A stretch of 64,000 nt of DNA from CAUZIB01 sp963578805 (lineage in GTDB: Bacteria; Acidobacteriota; Vicinamibacteria; Vicinamibacterales; UBA8438): assembly GCA_963578805.1 (NCBI GenBank), contig CAUZDY010000006.1, forward strand, positions 43,127 to 107,126, given 5' to 3'. Every line of letters starts with the position of its first letter. The first letter of the stretch is position 1. Positions 8,667 to 18,317 of the stretch are shown here, one piece after another. Under the pieces are notes generated by a model. That model saw only the letters and a list, made by a program, of their open reading frames with translations, ran no database searches and was not told where the DNA came from. The position numbers and the translations under genes are program-made.

Positions 8667-9917
8667 ATGGCGAAAAAGAACAGTGACGGCGAAATTCTTC
8701 GGTGTTCGTTCTGCAACAAGGATCAGAACGACGTCAGGAAATTGATCGCAGGTCCGACCGTGTTCATCTGCGACGAGTGTGTCGATGTCTGTAACGACAT
8801 CATTGCGGACGATAACAGGTCGGACACGAAGAGTGAGCTGCACTCGTCACTTCCGGTGCCTCAGAAAATCAAGAGCTTTTTGGATCAGTATGTGATTGGT
8901 CAAGAACAGACCAAAAAGAAGCTTGCCGTCGCAGTCTACAACCACTACAAGCGAGTCGAGATTCAGAAGAAGTCCAAGAACCGAGAAGAGACCGAACTTG
9001 CCAAGTCGAACATCCTGTTAATCGGACCAACGGGCACCGGTAAAACCCTGTTGGCGCAGACCCTCGCGCGGCTGCTCGCTGTGCCATTTGCGATCGTCGA
9101 CGCCACGACGCTCACCGAAGCTGGGTATGTCGGTGAGGATGTCGAAAACATCATCCTCAAACTGCTTCAGGCGGCCGGGGGCGACATCGAAAAGTGCCAG
9201 CGGGGCATTATCTACATCGATGAAATCGATAAGATTTGCCGAAAAGACGAAAACCCATCGATCACCCGGGATGTATCGGGTGAAGGCGTCCAGCAGGCGC
9301 TGCTCAAAATCATCGAGGGCACGGTTGCCAACGTGCCGCCGCAAGGCGGGCGCAAGCATCCACACCAGGAGTTCTTCCAGATCGACACCACCAACATGCT
9401 GTTTATCTGTGGTGGCGCCTTTGTCGGTCTGGACAAGATGATTCAGAAACGTCGCGTCCAGAGGACTCTAGGGTTCAATGCGGAGCTTAAACCGGGGCCA
9501 AACGCCGACATCGGGATTCTACTCGAGCACGCCGAACCGGAGGATCTCATCCGATACGGCCTCATCCCGGAGTTTGTCGGTCGCCTGCCGGTAGTCGGCA
9601 CACTCCATGAACTGGATCGGTCGGCGCTGGTGCAAATCCTCACGGCACCTCGGAATGCCATTACCCGTCAGTACCAGCGACTCTTCGAGTACGAGAACGT
9701 TAAGCTTCGGTTCACCGACGACGGCCTCGAGGCCATCGCCGAGGCAGCGCTCGCACGCAAGATCGGCACACGCGGCCTCCGGATGATCATCGAAGACCTG
9801 ATGCTCGATTTGATGTACACACTTCCTGGACAAAAAAACATCAAGGAATGTGTGATCACGCGTGAGGCCGTCTTGGCCCACGATAAGTCGATTACACTCG
9901 TTGAGAAGGCTGGTTAG
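8667..9917 (+). CDS. clpX: ATP-dependent Clp protease ATPase subunit ClpX
   Basis: ClpX is a hexameric AAA+ unfoldase that feeds tagged substrates into ClpP. The N-terminal C4 zinc domain has cysteines at about 13, 16, 35 and 38. Walker A GPTGTGKTLLAQTLA, Walker B GIIYIDEIDKI, the GYVGEDVE pore-1 loop and a sensor-2 arginine in ARKIGTRGLR are present. At 416 residues it has standard length. The ClpP-contacting loop (IGF in E. coli) appears as LGF in QRTLGFNAEL. Its TAG stop overlaps the lon GTG by one base, extending the clpP-clpX unit into lon. Confidence 0.97.
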   Translation: MAKKNSDGEILRCSFCNKDQNDVRKLIAGPTVFICDECVDVCNDIIADDNRSDTKSELHSSLPVPQKIKSFLDQYVIGQEQTKKKLAVAVYNHYKRVEIQKKSKNREETELAKSNILLIGPTGTGKTLLAQTLARLLAVPFAIVDATTLTEAGYVGEDVENIILKLLQAAGGDIEKCQRGIIYIDEIDKICRKDENPSITRDVSGEGVQQALLKIIEGTVANVPPQGGRKHPHQEFFQIDTTNMLFICGGAFVGLDKMIQKRRVQRTLGFNAELKPGPNADIGILLEHAEPEDLIRYGLIPEFVGRLPVVGTLHELDRSALVQILTAPRNAITRQYQRLFEYENVKLRFTDDGLEAIAEAALARKIGTRGLRMIIEDLMLDLMYTLPGQKNIKECVITREAVLAHDKSITLVEKAG

Positions 9918-12295
9918 TGGACGTCTACGAGACACTCCCCATCGTTCCGCTTCGTGATGTCGTCGTGTTTCCGCACATGATGATGCCGTTCGTCATCGGG
10001 CGACCTTCTTCCACTCGGGCCCTCGATCATGCGCTGGTCAAGGACAAGCGGATTTTTCTCGCCGCCCAGAAGGATGCGGCGAACGACGACCCCAATCCAA
10101 ATGACATCTACACGATGGGCTGTATCGCCAACATCGTGCAGAGCCTGAAACTCCCGGACGGGAACGTCAAGGTATTGGTCGAAGGCGTCGATCGGGCACG
10201 CGTAGTGGAATGGAAGGAAGACAAGGGCTTTTTTCGAGTTGTCGCCAAGGCTCTGACCCATCCCGACACCAGCGGCGACGTCGAAGGGACGATGAGCCGG
10301 GTCGTCTCACTCTTCGAGCAGTATGTCAAACTGTCGAACAATCTACAATACGATGCCATGATAGCGGCGGTCCGGGTCGATGACCCGAGCAAGCTTGCCG
10401 ATACCATCGCAGCGCACCTAATGATTGGTGTCGACGAGAAACAGAACCTGCTGGAAATCATTTCGCCGCTGGAGCGCCTGGTCAGAATCGCCAGTATTCT
10501 CGAAAACGAAGTGGACAAGCTTCAGGTCGATCGCCGGATTCAGTCGCGTGTGAAAAAGCAAATGGAGAAGGCCCAAAAGGAGTACTACCTCAACGAGAAA
10601 ATGAGGGCGATCCAAAAGGAACTTGGTCGCAAGGAAGACCGTGGCAGCGAGGCCGATGACCTCCGCAAGAAGATCGAAGATAGCAAGATGCCACAGGAGG
10701 TCGAGGAAAAAGCTATCCAGGAGCTGAAACGTCTCGAATCGATGCCTCCTATGTCTGCCGAAGCCACGGTCTCAAGGAACTATCTCGACTGGCTGATCGC
10801 CGTCCCGTGGTACAAAAAAACTCGCGAGGGTCGCAACCTTAAGCGGGCCGAAAAAATCCTCAACGATGATCACCACGGCCTGGAAAAGATCAAAGATCGG
10901 ATCCTCGAATTCTTGGCCGTGCGGAGCCTCGTCCGGAAACCGAAGGGTACGATCCTCACGCTCACCGGGCCACCCGGAGTCGGCAAAACGTCTCTGGCTA
11001 AGTCGATCGCTCACGCCACCAATCGAAAGTTCGTTCGGCTGTCGCTAGGCGGGATACGTGACGAAGCCGAAATTCGCGGTCACCGCCGAACCTATATCGG
11101 GGCATTCCCTGGTCAGTTGATCCAGATGATGAAGAAGGCGGGAACGCTTAACCCGGTGCTTTTGCTCGACGAAGTCGACAAGATGTCGATGGACTTTCGA
11201 GGTGACCCGTCGTCTGCTCTGCTCGAGGTGCTCGACCCGGAACAAAACCACACATTTCTCGACCACTACCTCGATGTCGAGTACGACCTCTCAAACGTGA
11301 TGTTCCTGTGCACCGCGAATGTACTGCACACCGTGCCTCAGGCTCTACGTGACCGGATGGAGGTGCTTCAACTCGCCGGGTATACCGAGCTCGAGAAAAC
11401 TGAAATTGCAAGACGCTTTCTCCTACCAAAGACCATCAAGGCAACCGGGTTGACGGCCAAGAATGTCACGTTCAGCGATGATGCGTACCAGACCATCATC
11501 CGTCGCTACACGCGAGAGGCTGGTGTCAGAAACCTGGAACGCGAGATCGCGTCGATCTGTCGAAAAATTGCCAGAAAAGTCGTTTCCGATGGCAGGACCT
11601 TCTCTGAGTCGATAACGTCAGAGAAGGTCACGGAATACCTCGGCGTGCCAAAGTATCGACCGCTCGTGGCCGAAGAAAAGAACGAGGTCGGCATCGTAAC
11701 CGGTCTAGCCTGGACGGAGGCTGGCGGAGAGCTGCTGGTGACAGAGGCAACGTTGATGCCTGGCAAGGGGAAACTCACACTGACCGGCCAACTCGGTGAC
11801 GTCATGCAGGAATCGGCACAAGCGGCGATGAGTTTCGTCCGCGCCAGAGCCGCCGCGTTCGGTATCCCCAAGGATTTCAACCAACGAACTGACGTGCACG
11901 TCCACGTGCCCGAAGGTGCGATCCCCAAGGACGGCCCGTCGGCCGGGATCACGATCACGACTGCGTTGGTTTCTACGTTGACCAACATTGCGGCCAGACG
12001 CGACGTCGCCATGACTGGTGAGATCACCCTCCGCGGAAAGGTACTTCCGATCGGCGGCGTCAAGGAGAAGGTCTTGGCCGCGCACCGCGCAGGGTTGACG
12101 TCGATTGTTCTTCCGAGGGACAACGAGAAAGATCTGGCCGAAATCCCGAAGAATATTCTGGATACGCTCCAGCTCTATCTGGTCGACTCCATGGACGAGG
12201 TCCTTAAAATCGCATTGACTGAGCCTATGCGTCCGATTCTTCCCTCCGAAAGCGGTACCGAACGGCCGGAACAGGCCGAGAGGATCACGCACTAG
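9917..12295 (+). CDS. lon: ATP-dependent Lon protease
   Basis: Lon is a cytoplasmic AAA+ serine protease that removes misfolded and regulatory proteins. Domain order is standard: N-terminal substrate domain (VPLRDVVVFPHMMMPFVIGR), coiled coil (around KKQMEKAQKEYYLNEKMRAI), Walker A GPPGVGKTSLAKSIA, Walker B PVLLLDEVDKM, and a C-terminal peptidase with the Ser-Lys dyad (KDGPSAGITI and the lysine of GGVKEKVLAAHRAG). At 792 residues it has typical LonA length. GTG start, sharing one base with the clpX stop. A second, heat-inducible promoter inside clpX cannot be excluded. Confidence 0.97.
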   Translation: MDVYETLPIVPLRDVVVFPHMMMPFVIGRPSSTRALDHALVKDKRIFLAAQKDAANDDPNPNDIYTMGCIANIVQSLKLPDGNVKVLVEGVDRARVVEWKEDKGFFRVVAKALTHPDTSGDVEGTMSRVVSLFEQYVKLSNNLQYDAMIAAVRVDDPSKLADTIAAHLMIGVDEKQNLLEIISPLERLVRIASILENEVDKLQVDRRIQSRVKKQMEKAQKEYYLNEKMRAIQKELGRKEDRGSEADDLRKKIEDSKMPQEVEEKAIQELKRLESMPPMSAEATVSRNYLDWLIAVPWYKKTREGRNLKRAEKILNDDHHGLEKIKDRILEFLAVRSLVRKPKGTILTLTGPPGVGKTSLAKSIAHATNRKFVRLSLGGIRDEAEIRGHRRTYIGAFPGQLIQMMKKAGTLNPVLLLDEVDKMSMDFRGDPSSALLEVLDPEQNHTFLDHYLDVEYDLSNVMFLCTANVLHTVPQALRDRMEVLQLAGYTELEKTEIARRFLLPKTIKATGLTAKNVTFSDDAYQTIIRRYTREAGVRNLEREIASICRKIARKVVSDGRTFSESITSEKVTEYLGVPKYRPLVAEEKNEVGIVTGLAWTEAGGELLVTEATLMPGKGKLTLTGQLGDVMQESAQAAMSFVRARAAAFGIPKDFNQRTDVHVHVPEGAIPKDGPSAGITITTALVSTLTNIAARRDVAMTGEITLRGKVLPIGGVKEKVLAAHRAGLTSIVLPRDNEKDLAEIPKNILDTLQLYLVDSMDEVLKIALTEPMRPILPSESGTERPEQAERITH

Positions 12296-12308
12296 AAGAC
12301 AGGCCTCC

Positions 12309-12983
12309 ATGCGGCCTGTCTCCGCAGAGTTCGTAACCAGTGTCGGAGAGGGTGGCCGTGTATTGACTCAGGGGTTGCCTGCCGTGGCACTGGTAGGCCG
12401 GTCGAACGTCGGTAAATCAAGTCTCATCAACGCACTCGTCAAGCGGCGTATCGCTCGGTCCGGAAGCAAGCCCGGCACGACCCGGCTGATTAATGTGTAC
12501 CGGGTGTCGACTCCACCCTCTCGTATCCGACCGTTCCTGCTGGTCGACCTACCAGGCTATGGTTACACTCGTGGTGGTACTCAGGCACGCCGGACATTTG
12601 ACGCACTCACGCGCGGCTTCTTTGAACAGGTCACCGTCGGAACTCAACCACCGGCCAGCGATGGCGTCCGACTGGCCGGTATCGTGCTGGTCGTCGATGT
12701 CAGACATCCCGGCCTCGAGTCGGACCTCGCGGCGCTGTCTTGGTCTCTCGAGCATCAATATTCAGTCATCGTCGTGGCCACCAAGGCCGACCGGATTTCA
12801 CGGGCAGCGGGGATTCGCGCAGCTAGGGCTCATCTCCTGGCGATCGCTCATCCCGATGTACCAGACGAAAGTAATGCATCGGCTGGTCTCCCACCGGTGC
12901 CGCTAGTGACCGTCTCAACAGAAACTGGGAAGAACCTAGGCCAGGTGTGGTTAAGATTGAAGGAATTGCTTCGACTGCTATAA
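12309..12983 (+). CDS. engB: Ribosome-biogenesis GTPase EngB/YsxC
   Basis: An essential small GTPase of late 50S assembly. G1 GRSNVGKSSLINAL, a G2 threonine in SKPGTTRLIN, G3 VDLPGYGYTRGG and G4 TKAD can be read. At 224 residues it is slightly longer than the usual 195-210, with an insertion around PDESNASAGLPP before the last strand. It begins 13 nt after lon and is likely co-transcribed. Its final codons contain the promoter of rpmE. Confidence 0.93.
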   Translation: MRPVSAEFVTSVGEGGRVLTQGLPAVALVGRSNVGKSSLINALVKRRIARSGSKPGTTRLINVYRVSTPPSRIRPFLLVDLPGYGYTRGGTQARRTFDALTRGFFEQVTVGTQPPASDGVRLAGIVLVVDVRHPGLESDLAALSWSLEHQYSVIVVATKADRISRAAGIRAARAHLLAIAHPDVPDESNASAGLPPVPLVTVSTETGKNLGQVWLRLKELLRLL

Positions 12984-12984
12984 T
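12957..12984 (+). promoter_or_regulatory. Probable sigma-70-type promoter for rpmE
   Basis: TTGAAG (12957-12962), a 16-base spacer and a perfect TATAAT (12979-12984) lie in the last codons of engB. The predicted start near 12991 would give a leader of about 25 nt. That leader contains AAGGAG (about 13004-13009), just upstream of the rpmE TTG codon. It would let L31 be made independently of the lon-engB message. Seen by pattern only. Confidence 0.6.
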
Positions 12985-13016
12985 TAGAAGTTCGAGCTAC
13001 CAAGAAGGAGTACACA

Positions 13017-13280
13017 TTGAAGCCAGGGATCCATCCAGAGTATCACGACGTCGATGTTCGATGCGCCTGTGGAGCAACCTGGAAGACACGCTCGACCAAG
13101 CCCGAGCTGCGCCTCGAAATCTGTTCGAACTGCCACCCGTTCTTTACCGGTCGTCAGAAACTGATCGATACGGAGGGCCGCGTGGAGCGCTTCACAAAAA
13201 AATTCGGTCAAGTTACGGTTGCGACACGCAAACAGCAAGAGGCCGATCGGAAGAAAAAGTTGGCCGCACGCTCCTCCTAG
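13017..13280 (+). CDS. rpmE: 50S ribosomal protein L31 (zinc-binding form)
   Basis: L31 sits at the central protuberance and bridges the two ribosomal subunits. The N-terminus GIHPEYHDVDVRCACG and later ICSNCHPFFTG provide four cysteines (about 16, 18, 37, 40), the zinc-binding C+ type rather than the YkgM-like zinc-free type. The start is TTG, chosen because AAGGAG lies about 8 nt upstream and the protein then begins MKPGIHPEYH like its relatives. The lysine-rich tail (from about residue 70) is longer than in E. coli L31. Confidence 0.93.
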   Translation: MKPGIHPEYHDVDVRCACGATWKTRSTKPELRLEICSNCHPFFTGRQKLIDTEGRVERFTKKFGQVTVATRKQQEADRKKKLAARSS

Positions 13281-13490
13281 ATCATGCGTTCAGTGGTTGA
13301 GTCGATACTGAACCGCCCGACGGCGCACGGGATGAGGCTCCGCCTTGACTGCATGCTCGGCAAAACATTGGGCTTGTCGTAGGTCGCGGAGACGATGCTC
13401 GTGATGCGCCGCCAACGCCAAGCCGGCCTCACGCCGAAGCCGACCTGGAACCCGCGGTGAGTACCGGCGCTGTAGTGTGTCGGCTCCGAC

Positions 13491-14270
13491 TCAGAACAGC
13501 GATCTTGACTGGCATCCGTCGACAGTAATGCTGGCACCGCTCATCCAGCTCGCTTTCGGCGAGGACAGGAATGCCACGACGTTTCCCACCTCTTCCGCTC
13601 TGCCGAACCGGCCAAACGGCAGGTTCTCACGGATGAACGCGGCCATACCTTCTGGGTCCTCCTGCTGTTTTCGATGCCACGAACCACCCGGAAACGAAAT
13701 CGAACCAGGTGCCACACTATTCACCCTGATGTTGTCGGAGGCAAGCTGCTGAGCCAACGCCTTCGCCAAGCTGATCTCGGCTGCCTTGACGGCATTGTAG
13801 GTCATTCGCCCTCCAGACTCTCGACCCCAAATAGACGCGATGATCAGGATGACACCGCCACCCCGTTCTCGCATGTGCGGCACGGCCATTCGAGAGGCTC
13901 GGATAGCCGGATACAGGGTGTCTTCGAAGGCGCTCGTCCAGTCGCCGTCGCTTGCCTCTAACAACCCACCGCCAACGGCTCGACCGACGTTATTCACGAG
14001 GATATCGAGCGCGCCAAACCGACCAACGGTCTCACGAACGACAGACTCGACACCCGCCATCTGAGTCAGATCCGCGGTTACGGTGAGTACCCGCTCATCC
14101 GAGCCTAACTCATCCCGCAGCTCGGCCGCCGCCTGATTCAGCCGTTCCTCGCCTCTCGCACAAATACAGACCCGACACCCCTCGGCGAGCAAGGCCCTGG
14201 CACTTGCCAGACCCAGTCCTCGACTAGAGCCGGTCACAATCGCCACGCTGTCATTCAGTTCGAGATTCAT
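13491..14270 (-). CDS. SDR-family oxidoreductase (FabG-like)
   Basis: A short-chain dehydrogenase/reductase of 259 residues. The cofactor motif TGSSRGLG (TGxxxGxG) near the N-terminus, NNVG, the catalytic serine in IIASIWG, the YNAVK pair (Tyr-Lys) and the PG turn in NSVAPGSI are all present. The acidic residue after the second strand is replaced by Cys-Ala-Arg, which favours NADP(H). The ATG at 14270 has GAGGGGG four bases upstream; an in-frame start at 14318 is unsupported. The substrate is unknown; relatives include 3-oxoacyl-ACP reductases and sugar or steroid dehydrogenases. Its start overlaps the stop of the broken DUF547 gene in ATGA, so it was once its downstream partner. Confidence 0.88.
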   Translation of the reverse strand: MNLELNDSVAIVTGSSRGLGLASARALLAEGCRVCICARGEERLNQAAAELRDELGSDERVLTVTADLTQMAGVESVVRETVGRFGALDILVNNVGRAVGGGLLEASDGDWTSAFEDTLYPAIRASRMAVPHMRERGGGVILIIASIWGRESGGRMTYNAVKAAEISLAKALAQQLASDNIRVNSVAPGSISFPGGSWHRKQQEDPEGMAAFIRENLPFGRFGRAEEVGNVVAFLSSPKASWMSGASITVDGCQSRSLF

Positions 14271-15003
14271 GTAACCCCCTCGGCCACCTTCAGCTCGCGA
14301 CTCTTCATGGCGTCCCACCCGTGAGGTCGTTCAATCGCCAGTCGAACGAATGGTACTGAAGCCTGAATGGCCCGCTCGAGGGAAGTGCGTCCGGAATCGA
14401 CCCAGTTCTCGTCGGCGTAGCTCGCCACGAACTCCTCCTCGTGCCAACCGAAGATCGGGCTCACGCTGACCTCTTGAGCCAACCGGTTAAGATTGACGTG
14501 TCGAGCGGAGATAGCAAACTCTTCCAGAACTTCTCTTCTATTCGTGACGGAACATACGTCTCGCTCCTAAGCCGGCCGCTGTCAACCGCACCTGGCATCT
14601 GTCGAATGCTATTGGACGGATAGTCCAGCGATTGGCCGCGTATCGGATAATGATTGATGACGGTCTCCAGAGTCAGCGCGTTATAGGCATTCAGCCAGAA
14701 CGCTTTACGAACGTCGATCAGCTGCGTATCGAATCCGACCGGCTCGGTCCTCAACGAGCTAACAAACCGGTCTAACCCTACCCGATCGGAGCGGAGTGCA
14801 GCGTAGTACACGAGACCATCTCGAACGTAGAGGTCAAGAAGTCGATCAAACGAGCCGATATCGATGTCCTGAATCGGAGCGGCAATCGCGACGAGGGCAC
14901 CCGCGCGCGGGTAGTCCATCAGCGTCACCAGCGAGACAACGGCGATGGCGATGCTGACGACAGTGGTAATGATGAGCAACACCACTGTCCTCCCGGATCT
15001 CAC
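14267..15003 (-). pseudogene. DUF547-domain membrane-anchored protein, broken (internal deletion plus frameshift)
   Basis: The N-terminal part (GTG at 15003 behind AAAGGAG, reading to a TGA at 14461) has a membrane anchor (VVLLIITTVVSIAIAVVSLV). It is followed by DUF547 sequence: LVYYAALRSDR, KAFWLNAYNALTLETVINHYPI, SIRQMPGA. The domain should continue for about 70 more residues, including the conserved DPRIHFALNCxSxSCP block, but that block is missing. The C-terminal strand and helix (SVSPIFGWHEEEFVASYAD) reappear in another frame, between about 14500 and 14267. At least one deletion and one frameshift are therefore needed. DUF547 has no established function. The C-terminal piece still overlaps the SDR start by 4 nt. 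Confidence 0.8.
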
Positions 15004-15073
15004 ATTCTCTCCTTTGGTCGTACGAAGATAGGCCTGACATGCACCAACCGGGCATAATACAAGAAGGTGCGGC

Positions 15074-15454
15074 TTGGATATTGTCATGCTAACGACTGCG
15101 GCCACCGGAATGATTCTCTACGGGCTGTACTCCATTCTGGTCGGTGTGACCGACCTCGTGGCTGCGGGGCGACTCGAGTGGTGGGCCAATCTGTGGCTGA
15201 TGGGTGCAGGTAGCGTGCTTGTATTGGGCGCTGCATTTGTACGGGTATCTATGCCAGGCGGGCTCGCGCTAGCGGTGGGAGGGCTCCTCGCGTTGCAGTC
15301 GATCAGCCTCCACAATGCCAGCCACCTGTTCGGTCAGGTAACACTGGTCCCAGAACTCGCACGAGCAATCCTAGCAGTGTCGCTGGCAGCCCTGGCCTAC
15401 TGCGGGTGGGACGGTGACGGATCTCAGATCAGTAGAAACCCCGATGGTGACTGA
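15074..15454 (+). CDS. Small hydrophobic membrane protein, unknown function
   Basis: A 126-residue protein with about four membrane segments (MILYGLYSILVGVTDLVAAG, LWLMGAGSVLVLGAAFVRV, GLALAVGGLLALQSISL, ARAILAVSLAALAYCGW) and a short polar tail. The TTG at 15074 has AGAAGG seven bases upstream; an ATG at 15086 is the alternative. It is divergent from the broken DUF547 gene and ends about 50 nt before nrdJ, tail to tail. I recognise no family. Confidence 0.55.
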   Translation: MDIVMLTTAATGMILYGLYSILVGVTDLVAAGRLEWWANLWLMGAGSVLVLGAAFVRVSMPGGLALAVGGLLALQSISLHNASHLFGQVTLVPELARAILAVSLAALAYCGWDGDGSQISRNPDGD

Positions 15455-15503
15455 CCCACAGCTGCTGAGCGTGTTCAGTCTTGTTCGCGCCGATCAGTCT
15501 AGA

Positions 15504-18317
15504 CTACGCGCAGCCGCTCGTCGCGCCACAATTCACACACTTGTAGCACGCGCCGTTACGAATCATGATGGCGCCACAGGTTGAACAGGGTGGGGCGTCC
15601 TGATCGTTCTGAATCGCGTACGGTGTACCACTGCCTTGAGGCTCCGACGTAACGTCGGCCGCCGTCCGGACGTCTGCCTCAGTCTCGGCGAACGTTAGCT
15701 GTGTTTCGTCAACGTCCTTCTCGGCGTCCTCGCGAAGATTGACCCCGGCTTGATACTGCGCCCGCGCAGATAGAAATTTCGTCGCCATCCACCGGAAGAT
15801 GTAGTCGACGATCGACTTTGCCATCCGCACATCTGGATTCTTCGTCAGGCCTGACGGCTCGAAGCGAACGTGGCTAAACTTGTCGACGAGCACCTGTAAT
15901 GGCACCCCATACTGGAGCGCGTAGGACACGGCCTGTGCAAAAGCGTCGGCGAATCCAGAAATCGTCGATCCTTCCTTGGCCATCACCAGGAAGATCTCGC
16001 CCGGAGTACCATCCTCGAACAGTCCAACCGTGATGTATCCCTCGTGGCCGGCGATGTCGAATTTATGGGTCAGCGCTTGACGTTCATCCGGCAGTTTTCG
16101 TCTCACCAGCTGAGAGATGCCGGCCGCCGCCACGAGCTCTTCTGCTGTCTTAGTGCCCTGCGAGGTATTGAGAGGCTGGGTGCGCTTGCTCCCATCTCGA
16201 TAGATTGAGACGGCCTTCGTGCCAAGACGCCAGGCGTCGATGTAGGCCTGCTCAATCTGTTCGATCGTCGCATCGGTCGGTACGTTGATCGTCTTCGAAA
16301 TTGCTCCAGAAATGAACGGCTGGGTGGCACCGATCATCCGAATGTGCCCTGTGTAGTGAATCGAACGCTGACCGTTTGCCGGCTTGAAGGCACAATCGAA
16401 TACCGGCAAGTGTCTTGCGTCAAGATGAGGGGCGCCTTCAATCGTCTCGTGCTCGTCGATGTACTCGATGATCGCCTTGACTTGCTCTTCGGAGTATCCG
16501 AGCTTGTTCAAAGCCATCGGTACGGTCTGATTGACAATTTTCATCAGCCCACCGCCTACCAGCTTTTTGTATTTGACGAGCGCAATGTCTGGCTCCACAC
16601 CAGTTGTGTCGCAGTCCATCATGAACCCGATGGTGCCGGTGGGTGCTAGTACCGTTGCCTGAGCGTTGCGATAGCCATGCTGCTCACCTAGATCAACAGC
16701 GGTGTCCCAAGCATCCGCGGCGGCTTCGTACAACACTCTCGGCACTCGCTCTCTATTGACGCCCTTGAGTGCCGCCCTGTGCTTCCGCATCACTTTCAGA
16801 AACGGGTCGCGATTGTCCGCGTACCCAGCGAACGGGCCACCGTGGTCACGGGCGATTCGTGCAGATTGGGCATACGCCTCGCCAGTCATCAACGCTGTGA
16901 TCGTCGCCGCATAGTCCCGCCCCTCGTCGTCGTCATACGGCACACCGCGGGACATCAGCAAGGCTCCCAAATTGGCATAGCCAAGCCCTAGTGGCCGGTA
17001 GTCATGGCTATTTTTTTCAATCGACGGTGTTGGATAGCTCGCGTTATCAACGATCACTTCCTGCGCCGTCGTGAGCGTGCGGACCGCGGCCTGGAGGGAC
17101 TCGACATCAAGGTCGTATGCACCATTCTCCCCCTCTATCAAAAACTGCATGAGGTTCAAAGACGAGAGGTTGCACGCCGAATCATCGAGAAACATGTACT
17201 CCGAACAAGGATTGGATGCATTGATCCTGGCCGTGTTCGAGCAGGTATGCCAGTCGTTGATCGTCGTATCAAACTGCATCCCAGGATCACCACACACGGT
17301 CGTTCCGTCCGCGATCATGTGCATGAGGTCACGAGCCCGATAAGTATCCATCACGCTGCCATCTCGGACGGCGTGGGTATGCCACTCACCGTCGTCGAGC
17401 ACGGCTCGCATAAAGTCGTCCGACACCCGAACGCTGTTGTTGGAGTTCTGGAAGAACACCGACGAATAGGCGGGACCTGTAAAAGAACCGTCGTACCCCG
17501 CGTCGATCAGCGCCCAGGCCTTTCGCTCTTCCTCGACCTTGCAGTTGATAAATTCAACGATGTCGGGGTGATCGATATCGAGGATCACCATCTTGGCCGC
17601 CCGCCGAGTTTTACCACCAGACTTAATCACACCGGCGAAGGCGTCGTACCCTTTCATGAACGACACAGGCCCGGATGCTGTCCCCCCCCCAGTCAATACT
17701 TCCTTCGATGACCGAATAGACGAGAGGTTCGAGCCCGTTCCCGACCCGAACTTGAACAACATCCCCTCGGTCTTGGCAAGTGTCAGAATCGACTCCATGG
17801 TGTCGTCGACGGAATTAATGAAGCAGGCCGAACACTGTGGCGCCGGCTCGAACCCACAGTTGAACCAGACCGGACTGTTAAACGCCGCCTTCTGATGGAC
17901 GAGGATGTACTTGAGGTCGTCGCTGAACGCATGCAGATCATCGTCGCTGACAAAGTAGTGCTGCCGTCGCGCCCAGTCGGTCATAGTATCGACGACGCGT
18001 CCAATCAGCTGCTTGACGCTCCACTCTCGCTCGGGTGTGCCGACCTGACCGCGAAAATACTTTGACACCACGATGTTGGTTGCCTGCTGCGACCAAGCCT
18101 TGGGCATCTCGACGTCGCGCTGCTCAAAGACAGTCTCACCCTTTTCGTTTGCAATCACTGCCGACCGTAGCTCCCATTCGACTTCGTCGAATGGATCGAT
18201 ACCTTCTCGGCTGAAGTGCCTCAGGAACTCGATTCCCGGGGCGGTGTCGTCAGGTTCGTTCGTTATCGGCCGTGAGTGAAGGTCATGAGACTCATGCTCT
18301 TGTACGCCTCTTGGCAT
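15504..18317 (-). CDS. nrdJ: Vitamin B12-dependent (class II) ribonucleoside-diphosphate reductase
   Basis: NrdJ reduces ribonucleotides to deoxyribonucleotides, using an adenosylcobalamin-derived thiyl radical, with or without oxygen. Family landmarks are AAFNSPVWFNCG, QCSACFINSVDDTMESIL, the substrate-loop NPCSEYMFLDDSACNLSSLN, LAPTGTIGFMMDCDTTGVEPD, and a C-terminal zinc-ribbon with CSTCGAIM and CVNCG. The ATG at 18317 has GAGAGGG upstream; an in-frame start 54 nt earlier exists. It implies dependence on made or imported B12. No cobalamin-riboswitch B12-box was recognised in the 290-nt gap upstream. No class I or III reductase lies in the window. Confidence 0.95.
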   Translation of the reverse strand: MPRGVQEHESHDLHSRPITNEPDDTAPGIEFLRHFSREGIDPFDEVEWELRSAVIANEKGETVFEQRDVEMPKAWSQQATNIVVSKYFRGQVGTPEREWSVKQLIGRVVDTMTDWARRQHYFVSDDDLHAFSDDLKYILVHQKAAFNSPVWFNCGFEPAPQCSACFINSVDDTMESILTLAKTEGMLFKFGSGTGSNLSSIRSSKEVLTGGGTASGPVSFMKGYDAFAGVIKSGGKTRRAAKMVILDIDHPDIVEFINCKVEEERKAWALIDAGYDGSFTGPAYSSVFFQNSNNSVRVSDDFMRAVLDDGEWHTHAVRDGSVMDTYRARDLMHMIADGTTVCGDPGMQFDTTINDWHTCSNTARINASNPCSEYMFLDDSACNLSSLNLMQFLIEGENGAYDLDVESLQAAVRTLTTAQEVIVDNASYPTPSIEKNSHDYRPLGLGYANLGALLMSRGVPYDDDEGRDYAATITALMTGEAYAQSARIARDHGGPFAGYADNRDPFLKVMRKHRAALKGVNRERVPRVLYEAAADAWDTAVDLGEQHGYRNAQATVLAPTGTIGFMMDCDTTGVEPDIALVKYKKLVGGGLMKIVNQTVPMALNKLGYSEEQVKAIIEYIDEHETIEGAPHLDARHLPVFDCAFKPANGQRSIHYTGHIRMIGATQPFISGAISKTINVPTDATIEQIEQAYIDAWRLGTKAVSIYRDGSKRTQPLNTSQGTKTAEELVAAAGISQLVRRKLPDERQALTHKFDIAGHEGYITVGLFEDGTPGEIFLVMAKEGSTISGFADAFAQAVSYALQYGVPLQVLVDKFSHVRFEPSGLTKNPDVRMAKSIVDYIFRWMATKFLSARAQYQAGVNLREDAEKDVDETQLTFAETEADVRTAADVTSEPQGSGTPYAIQNDQDAPPCSTCGAIMIRNGACYKCVNCGATSGCA

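Noticed and set aside
13277..13537. An 86-codon minus-strand frame beside rpmE and overlapping the SDR end
   Set aside because: No recognisable domain and it overlaps the SDR C-terminus; the 13281-13490 gap shows nothing else I can support.
17004..17711. A 235-codon plus-strand frame inside nrdJ
   Set aside because: Antisense shadow of a conserved enzyme core; no start context or homology.
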